NCBI GenBank assembly: GCA_029747015.1
Contig: JAKOGI010000002.1
Span: forward strand, 3,935,001-3,999,000
Source of the DNA: Carnegiea gigantea
Taxonomy: Eukaryota; Streptophyta; Magnoliopsida; Caryophyllales; Cactaceae
DNA: 64,000 nucleotides
Direction of reading: 5' to 3'
Part shown: one piece after another, positions 57,427 to 64,000 of the stretch
Layout of the letters: each line of letters begins with the position of its first letter
How positions within the stretch are numbered: position 1 is the stretch's first letter
Notes under the pieces: model-generated
Told to the model about the DNA's origin: nothing
The model's input: only the letters and a program-made list of their open reading frames with translations
The model's database searches: none
Position numbers and translations under genes: made by a program

Positions 57427-60390
57427 CAAAGCACCAAGGACCGATGGTGACGGCCTGTGGGAGGGTCAAGGGTTCCCGAGGCTTAATCACCTTTCTTTTT
57501 CTCGACCCCGCGGTCTACCCTCTTTCGAGGGGGATGCATCAGATCGGCTTTCTCAAAATGATGTTCAATGTGATAAGATGGAATGGTGCTTTGATTTTAT
57601 AGAATCGCCACAATTTTCTAAGGGAACTGTACAAACCTATAATTCTATAGAAAATTTCAAATTTCTTCTTCAATGTAATCTTTAAAGCTAAAGGGACAAA
57701 CTAGGGACATGAGATTTTACTTTCAAGAGGAAGAAGGGGATTTTTTTTAAATAGGGTTATAATTCTTGACGTTCCCAAATAGGGATTAAATAAATGACTT
57801 CATGGCTACAAACCATGAGAATTGTTTCGAGGGCAAAGGTACGATCTAATGGATGGTGAAAAACCACCATTAGATCACGAACTTAAAAAGTGATCTCTAC
57901 TAGAAATAAATGTGTTAAAATTTATATTTTCTGGTTCCCTGCAGTAGTTAATTTTTATTAATTAATCTTATTTAGTGAGACATCTAACAAGAAAAATATT
58001 TTTGGTGACCACTTGTTAGCAATTCATGTCAAAATAATTAAAAGTGAATGAAGGCAATAAATTTAGGTGGTCACTTTATTATAAACATATTTTTATTTTA
58101 TGTACATGAATAGAAGTATAAAGCATATAATCACGGAGGGTCAAACAAGAACATGCTAAAAAAGACAAGAACTAAGAAAGCAATAAATGAGATCATTAGG
58201 CTTAGGTTATAGCCCTCAGGATCTACTTCAATTTGAGTAGAGCAGCAAAGTAATTGTCCTTTGGCTTCCTTGTCTACCAAATACGTAAAGGTATGATGGG
58301 GCTAGTCCTTTTTAAAATAAGTGTCCTTTTGTAAAAGCTTTGAGTAAAGAATTTGGTAGAGTTTCATTAGCACAAAGTTTTGGGAAAGGTTTTGTATAAC
58401 GGAGGGTGAGGTAGAGTTTCCTCTAGGTGAAGTGTATATGAAAGAAAATAGTAAAATTTTCCTAGGTGGTGTGTGTGTGTGTGTGAAAATGAGGATGATA
58501 CCTCTACTCATAGGGGTGGAAAGGTGACTCCTCTAAATAGGAAATAATTCAAGAATATAAATCAAATAATTTTTATTCTCAAATATTGTAAAATGTGGTA
58601 AAATTAGGTTGATTTGCATGCAATCAGCCAAATCAATCTCTGATTATCTCAATTATAGTAATCAATAATACAATCACATGTGATTTTAGTAGTGGGATGC
58701 AAAACATGACCTAGGAGCTTGCAACAGAACCCAACAGCTGTCACTAGGCTGTAAAATCTTGCTAATAGGTCCCAGCGTTAGTTCCATTCATGTTGTCATT
58801 TGCTATGTCTATTTCTAATAGGGTTCTACTTTAAGCTCTTTTCTTTTCAGTATAGTTATGGATGAACTTACAAAAGGGATTCAACATGAGTTATCATGGA
58901 GTATGTTATTCGCAGATGATACTATTATTATTGATGAGACCAGAGAGGGAGTTAATGGCAAGTTAAAGTGTTGGAGACATATACTAGAGTCTAGTGGCTT
59001 TAGAGTAAGTAGATCGAAAACTGAATACCTACATTAGTGTCTCAATGGAAGGGAAGAGGCGAGGAGAGAAGTCAACATTGATGGGATGACGATACCAAAG
59101 GTTGAGAAGTTTAAATATTTAGGCTCGATTATTCAACAAAAAGGAGATATTGACGAAGATATTAACCATCGCATAAAAGTGGGTTGGCAAAAATGGAAGT
59201 ATGCTTCAGGTGTACTGTGTGATAAGAGGATGCCTGTAGGATTAAAAAGTAAAATTTATCGTATGATAGTTAGACTTGCTGTGTTGTATTGATCGGAGTG
59301 TTAACCTATAAAAAACGACACAGGTTCAAAGATTAATGGTAGCAGAGATGAGGATGATTAGATGGACGTGTGGTTATATGAGAATAGATAGAATTAGAAA
59401 TGGAGTGATTAAAGACTTAGTTAAAGTGGCTCCCATCGAGGATAAGTTGAGAGAAACAAGACTCAGATGATTTGGTCATATGAAAAGAGGAGTATGGGCG
59501 CTACAGTGAAGAGATGTGAAAGGATTAACATCCCCGAAGGTAAAAGAGAGAGAGAATGACTAAAGAAGAGTTTAGACGAGATAATTAGAGAAGACTTGAA
59601 AGTTGTAGGGTTGACAGAGGACATGGCTCAGGATAGGAGACTATGACTGGATAGGATTAAGATCTTAGATCATAGAGAGTTAGCCTCGTAGTTGTCTCTC
59701 AGTTACAGTAGGGTAGGTTTGGTTGTAGTTTTTCCGTATGTCGTATTTGTATGCAGGTAGTACATGCATATGAGAAAAGATATTATTTGCCTACCTCTAT
59801 TTGTTAAGTTAAAGTACATTCCTCTGCTATGTTGTACTTATATTCATATAGTTACTACCACCTTATTTATTAGTACTTCTTAGCTCATTCCCTATTGCTT
59901 ATCGTTAGTTTTTCTACATAAATGTTTTTACAAAATCATTCTTCTACAAAAGGTTTTCACAAAATCTTATTTTGTGGGTCTCTTAGAATCAGCCTCTCTA
60001 TGGATAGGGATGTCGGCACAGTTAAAGCTGCCTACATCTGAATCTCCTCAGACCCCGCAAAAGCAGGACCCACACTGAGAGGTGGTGTTGTTTTGGTTGT
60101 TGTTTGTGAGAGTTGTATCACGAGGTAATGTGCCACCTCACTGGTTATAATTCCACTCACTCATGTTCAATATTTTGGGTTCAAGTCCCCACGCTTGCGA
60201 AACATGCAAACCCTAAGCTTTTTACCCTTGTTACAATTATTTTCGAAAGTTTTAGGCTTTAAATGCTTTTTAAACTTTTTAGAAATTTTATGCACTAAGA
60301 AAACATTGTATTTGCAGGTACTAATTATTAGGAATCCAAGTATTGTGTTGTTTTGTGCATCAATTTGGTGCTTACAATGAGTTAGTTTGA
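57427..60390 (+). repeat. Large direct repeat, copy 2, interrupted
   Basis: Segments 57427-58833 and 60106-60390 align with copy 1; an RTE fragment lies between them. A GT run at 58469-58485 replaces GTATGCGCGTAT of copy 1. Near its end, TTTGGTGCTTACAATGAG (60361-60378) resembles the primer-binding region that follows the LTR in some plant Gypsy elements. Confidence 0.7.
58834..60105 (+). mobile_element. RTE-type LINE, 3' fragment
   Basis: The fragment starts inside the reverse transcriptase, with SIVMDELTKGIQHELSWSML and the intact catalytic FADDTIIIDETREGVN near 58913. It continues with the RTE signature KFKYLGSIIQQKGDIDEDIN and GVLCDKRMPVGLKSKIYRMI. It ends in a TTG-rich tail (60087-60105), as RTE elements do. 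A TAG at 59036-59038 and a stop at 59290 break the frame. It interrupts the second copy of the large direct repeat; a target duplication is not clear. Confidence 0.88.
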
Positions 60391-63242
60391 AAAGTTTGCA
60401 AAAGGAAGGTTGAACTTATATGAGAGGAATTTGTTTTACGTAAAAGAAAGAAGTGGTTTTGTGATGTTTATCAAAAGAAGTTTCTAACATAATTTTCAGT
60501 AAAGATTTGAGTCCTAGAAATGTGCAAGTTGGAACCTAGTTGCCCACATGCCAGGCTCAAGCAAGGGCCTAGGGCACAAAATAATTTGGTGAGGTAAAAA
60601 AAAAAATATTTTTTCGAAACAAAACTATTTTACTTGTTTTATTGTGAAGGTTCACAAATCAATTTTGCAAAATTAATGGTTACCACATGCAAACAATCTT
60701 TTTGGATGGCATTTCTAGTCATTTCATGAAACTTCTCACTTGTTTTGAACATGCTTCTTTACTTTTTGTGCAAACTTTCACGCTATGTATAAAAAAGAAG
60801 GATTATGTTGTTGATGAGTGAGATAGAAAAATATATATTTGTTTAGTCTCTTTGAAAATCCTTCAAATAGTTCACGTCTTCCTAGTTATTTTGTACTCAT
60901 TTCTTGATAGGATGCACAACAAAAGAATAGTCTAATGAAACCTAGAGATCAAATATTCAAGATTTGCTTGTCATTTGGTGGTAAGGATGTAACCAAAAAA
61001 TAGAAGTTAAAAATAGAAAAAGGGCTAAAAATTAAGAAAGCTACTTGTACAAAATAGCATAAAGGGATATCAGAGTCAAAGCATTTTGTCTCATAAAATA
61101 GCATAACTGTGGAATTATAATTAAAATCATTATATAGTGGCTTTCAAGCGCTACTTCTTGTAGCTCTTCTAGAAGACTACCTAAACCTCTACAACTACAA
61201 CCACTGCATTTGCTCAAAACTTAAAAAATTACCACTAACCTTTAACCTCTATCTAAGTCACAAGCCTTTACCTAAAGCACTATTACATGACACACCCTAA
61301 ATAGCAATACATTTACCTATGTATGTGTGCATGTATGCGTGTGTGTGTGTTTGCCTGTGTTTGCACATGCGTGTGTTTATTGTGATACTTTGCTTATTTT
61401 TCAAAAGAAATTGTGGAAATACGCAATTATCAAACTAGTTATTATTTAAACTTGTTACCAACATACTTTTTATAATTCACGAAAACAAAGGCTCTCCAAT
61501 TATATTAAAATTAATTTTCAAGTATTTTTCATACCAACAAATTGTCAAAGCCACTAAAAAACATGAAGCCTTCAATTTTAAGTTTAAAGAGAAAGCAAAT
61601 ATAAGAATCTTGTTTGTCAAAGTCTCCCAAAAATTTATTTTTTGATTCTTTTACGTATTAAAAAGGTTGTCATATTCAACGAAATTAGTTGTTTAAATAA
61701 CAAGTCATATGTGCGCCACACAAAAGATTGTGTATAACATTGTTTGAATTTGTGGATTTCATTCTTTTATGCAAGCAAATGCAATCAAAGAGAGAAAGCA
61801 ATACATAAAAGATAAAATGAATTATTAATTTATATTTTATATATATGATGACCAGTGATACTGCGAATAACACTTTCATGGGCTTATCTAAAGAATTCAT
61901 TTATAAATATTTTAATATAAGAATGAATCTTTAACTCAAATAAAAGCCTAAAGTAATGAATTAAGTATGTCATGTCTTTTTTTATGAAAAAGAAAAAAGG
62001 ATAGATTAAGAATTAAGTTTAAAGATAATTAATTTATGAATTTTTTGATTTTGAAAGATTATTTCAAAAATCATGAATAGCTTCCTAGGAATTAATCTTA
62101 AAAGAAAATTAGTCTAAAATTTCTTTATTTTAGAGGAGCATTGTCAAAATCACTACAATATGAATATGCTTTTATATGAATACAATCAAGTGCAACTTGG
62201 GTGTTTGGTGTGAAACATTTTGCAATTTATGTGATAACTGATAAGATATCATATTGCAATGTGAAAAGGTTAGAAACTCTACTAATATTACTATGGCGAT
62301 GAAAATGATATATAAAAATAAGCGAGCTTTACTATTTGTCACATATTTAACACCTAAGCCTAAAGTGGTGGTAAGACAAGTCAACTGTACAATAAGAATT
62401 TATGGTATATCTAACTATAAAATCAACAGAAAAGTAGAAAAGGGTTGTAAAGAAAACAAAATGAGGTAGATCTCATCAGACAACAAAAATGTGAGCAAAA
62501 GAGCAGGAGTTCCCCTCATTTAGTCACAGTTAGTTATTTAGATTTCAGACATCTTGAAAAACCACATTGTTATAACAAATTGTTTCTCTTTTTTCTCTCT
62601 TGAATCCGGGATTTGTGTCTATCCATCTCTTTCTTCATGCATTGTCTCTACTCCACGTGTCATTTTACCTCGTTGTCTCTCATTTATTATACTTTTTTCT
62701 CTCTTTCTCCCTCTAAATCTACCTGTTCTTAAAAACCCATGCTCTCCCTCTTTGTTCTTTAGTTGTTCCTCTTCATGTCTCTAAACCAAGGATCTTTTGT
62801 CTTACTTTGTTAACAACCAACCTTGAAATATTTCAGTGAGTTCTCTCAAATTTACAGTGCATTTTGTTCATATGTTTCAACCAATTAAGTTTATTGGTTC
62901 TACGTTGCTTATACCTTTTATATTAATTATATTTCCACTTTTTTTTTCCAATTGTACATTTACCATTGATTTTTCATATTAAATGCAAACTTTGTAATCA
63001 ATGCCACCTTTGATTTTCTTTTCCACGGAAAATCCAAGATACATGGTGTGCTTCTTAATTTTCATATTTTTTGAGCTTACTAATGTCTTCTCCAATTTTT
63101 TCCATTTTATAGATGATTTTATGATCCCAAAGTGGACTAAATATGATTTTTGTTTTGATTGTTAGATCAAGTTAAATATCGCATAGCAAACAACATTTAC
63201 AAAACTGAAAAAAATAAATAGAGGAAAGAGTGGTTAGAAAAG
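60391..63242. other. Spacer and presumed upstream region of CALS5
   Basis: A GT-rich degenerate microsatellite lies at 61321-61378. No gene or element is recognised. The last few hundred bases should contain the CALS5 promoter. A/T-rich TATA-like words occur (for example TTTTATAGATG near 63105), but none is convincing. Confidence 0.5.
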
Positions 63243-63673
63243 ATGTCAGGTTCATCACAAGAAACGGAGCCTAGCACTTTAACTAGAAGGCCATCAAGGA
63301 ACACAACAATGACAACTGTCACATCGGAGGTTTTTGATCATGAAGTCGTCCCTTCATCTCTTGTATCTATTGTCCCCATTCTCCGTGTCGCCAGCGAGAT
63401 TGAAGCTTTGCGCCCTCGTGTTGCTTATTTATGTTTGTTTCCTTTCCTTAAACTCTACTATTTCATTTTTCAATTCTTTTGAACTTTGTGCTTGAAGGTG
63501 TTAGTGTTGATTGACTGAAATTTCTTTTGGGTTATGTTTATTTTTGATTTTGATATAAATTGAATGACTCAGGTCGATTCTATGCATTTGAGAAAGCGCA
63601 TAGGTTGGATCCTAACTCTACAGGTCGCGGTGTACGACAATTTAAAACAGCTTTATTACAGCGTCTGGAGAGG
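63243..63673 (+). CDS. CALS5: Callose synthase, CALS5/GSL2-like, first two exons (5' partial gene)
   Basis: Exon 1 is 63243-63432 and exon 2 is 63573-63673; donor GT at 63433, acceptor AG at 63571-63572, and donor GT at 63674 keep the frame. The 97 residues start [20 protein letters not shown] and include [27 protein letters not shown] and, across the splice, [20 protein letters not shown], ending [13 protein letters not shown]. This is the conserved cytosolic N terminus of plant callose synthases. [14 protein letters not shown] and the EIE...RPRVAYL pattern favour the CALS5 member, which in Arabidopsis makes the callose wall needed for pollen exine. The membrane and catalytic parts lie beyond the right edge. 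Nothing looks broken; the paralogue call is less sure than the family. Confidence 0.9.
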
Positions 63674-64000
63674 GTACTAACATTTCCACTATCGATCTTT
63701 GCACTATCTTTTTATCTCTTATCGTCATTGTTACTTGTTTGCCTTGCTTTTGAAAAATTTTACGTTTCTTCAATCCTGGAAAATATATCTTTAAGTGTAA
63801 TTTGAACATAAGCTCTAATTTGAACCCTCCAAAAATGTAGACCTTTATTGAGTTTTAGTATCTTAAATAACCGATTCCATGAACTATGAAATAATTAAAG
63901 TCTAATAAATAGAGAATTGAAAAATAAAAATGCATGCAACAAAGATGTAACAAGTTCTTGACCTACCCCTTTTCACTGCTCGCCACTTATAATGTGGATC
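63674..64000 (+). other. CALS5 intron 2, running off the window
   Basis: No further exon with callose synthase similarity appears before the right edge. Confidence 0.7.

Noticed and set aside
62554..62784. Small secreted-like ORF upstream of CALS5
   Set aside because: Serine- and leucine-rich because of CT-rich DNA; no start context, homology or partner exon.
63560..63805. Separate ORF starting in callose synthase exon 2
   Set aside because: The frame agrees with callose synthase only from 63573 to 63673; both ends are intron read-through.

Overview
This is a nuclear window from a flowering plant, most likely a eudicot. The base composition is AT-rich, there are GT-AG introns, no operon structure, and most of the DNA is retrotransposons of plant-specific lineages. 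The species cannot be read from the sequence. Only two host genes are supported. The first is a complete four-exon gene for mitochondrial small-subunit ribosomal protein mS23 (coding exons 9746-17151). The second is the 5' end of a callose synthase gene of the CALS5/GSL2 type (two exons, 63243-63673, running off the right edge). Both lie on the + strand.

Layout. 1-1737: minus-strand remnant of a Mutator-like (MULE) transposase. 2161-2232: a GA/GT microsatellite. 3120-3345: an isolated GC-rich stretch that may be an old first exon. 3488-8736: a structurally complete Ty3/Gypsy chromovirus (Reina-like) with 301/300 bp LTRs and a perfect TGATG target duplication; its ORFs are broken. 9746-17151: the mS23 gene, whose 5.4 kb first intron holds a 5'-truncated L1-type LINE (11732-14973) with a 10 bp target duplication. 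19161-24322: a Ty1/Copia element with a TAGTG duplication. 25814-33382: an older, heavily decayed Ty1/Copia element with an ATATT duplication.

35685-38791: Helitron remains, a PIF1-type helicase followed by an RPA1-like single-strand-binding ORF, both decayed. About 39908-51160: a Tat-like Gypsy element. Its 5' LTR is split by a 1.6 kb insertion, and its gag is split by a second Gypsy element (about 43467-50040). 51685-52937: a non-autonomous hAT-like element with terminal inverted repeats of about 40 bp. 53735-60390: two direct copies of a 1.2-1.9 kb repeat flanking a 2.4 kb core with a minisatellite of about 33 bp unit; the second copy is split by an RTE-type LINE fragment (58834-60105). 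60391-63242: no gene seen.

How it fits together. The two genes sit at opposite sides of about 46 kb of nested transposon insertions, and they are not functionally related. mS23 works in mitochondrial translation; CALS5 makes callose at the plasma membrane, in Arabidopsis for pollen-wall patterning. Every retroelement whose orientation can be read is on the + strand, the sense strand of both genes. I found no evidence of a previously undescribed biological system. The most useful points are the reconstructed mS23 gene model across its transposon-filled intron, the exactly bounded insertions, the layered nesting, and several unexplained repeats.
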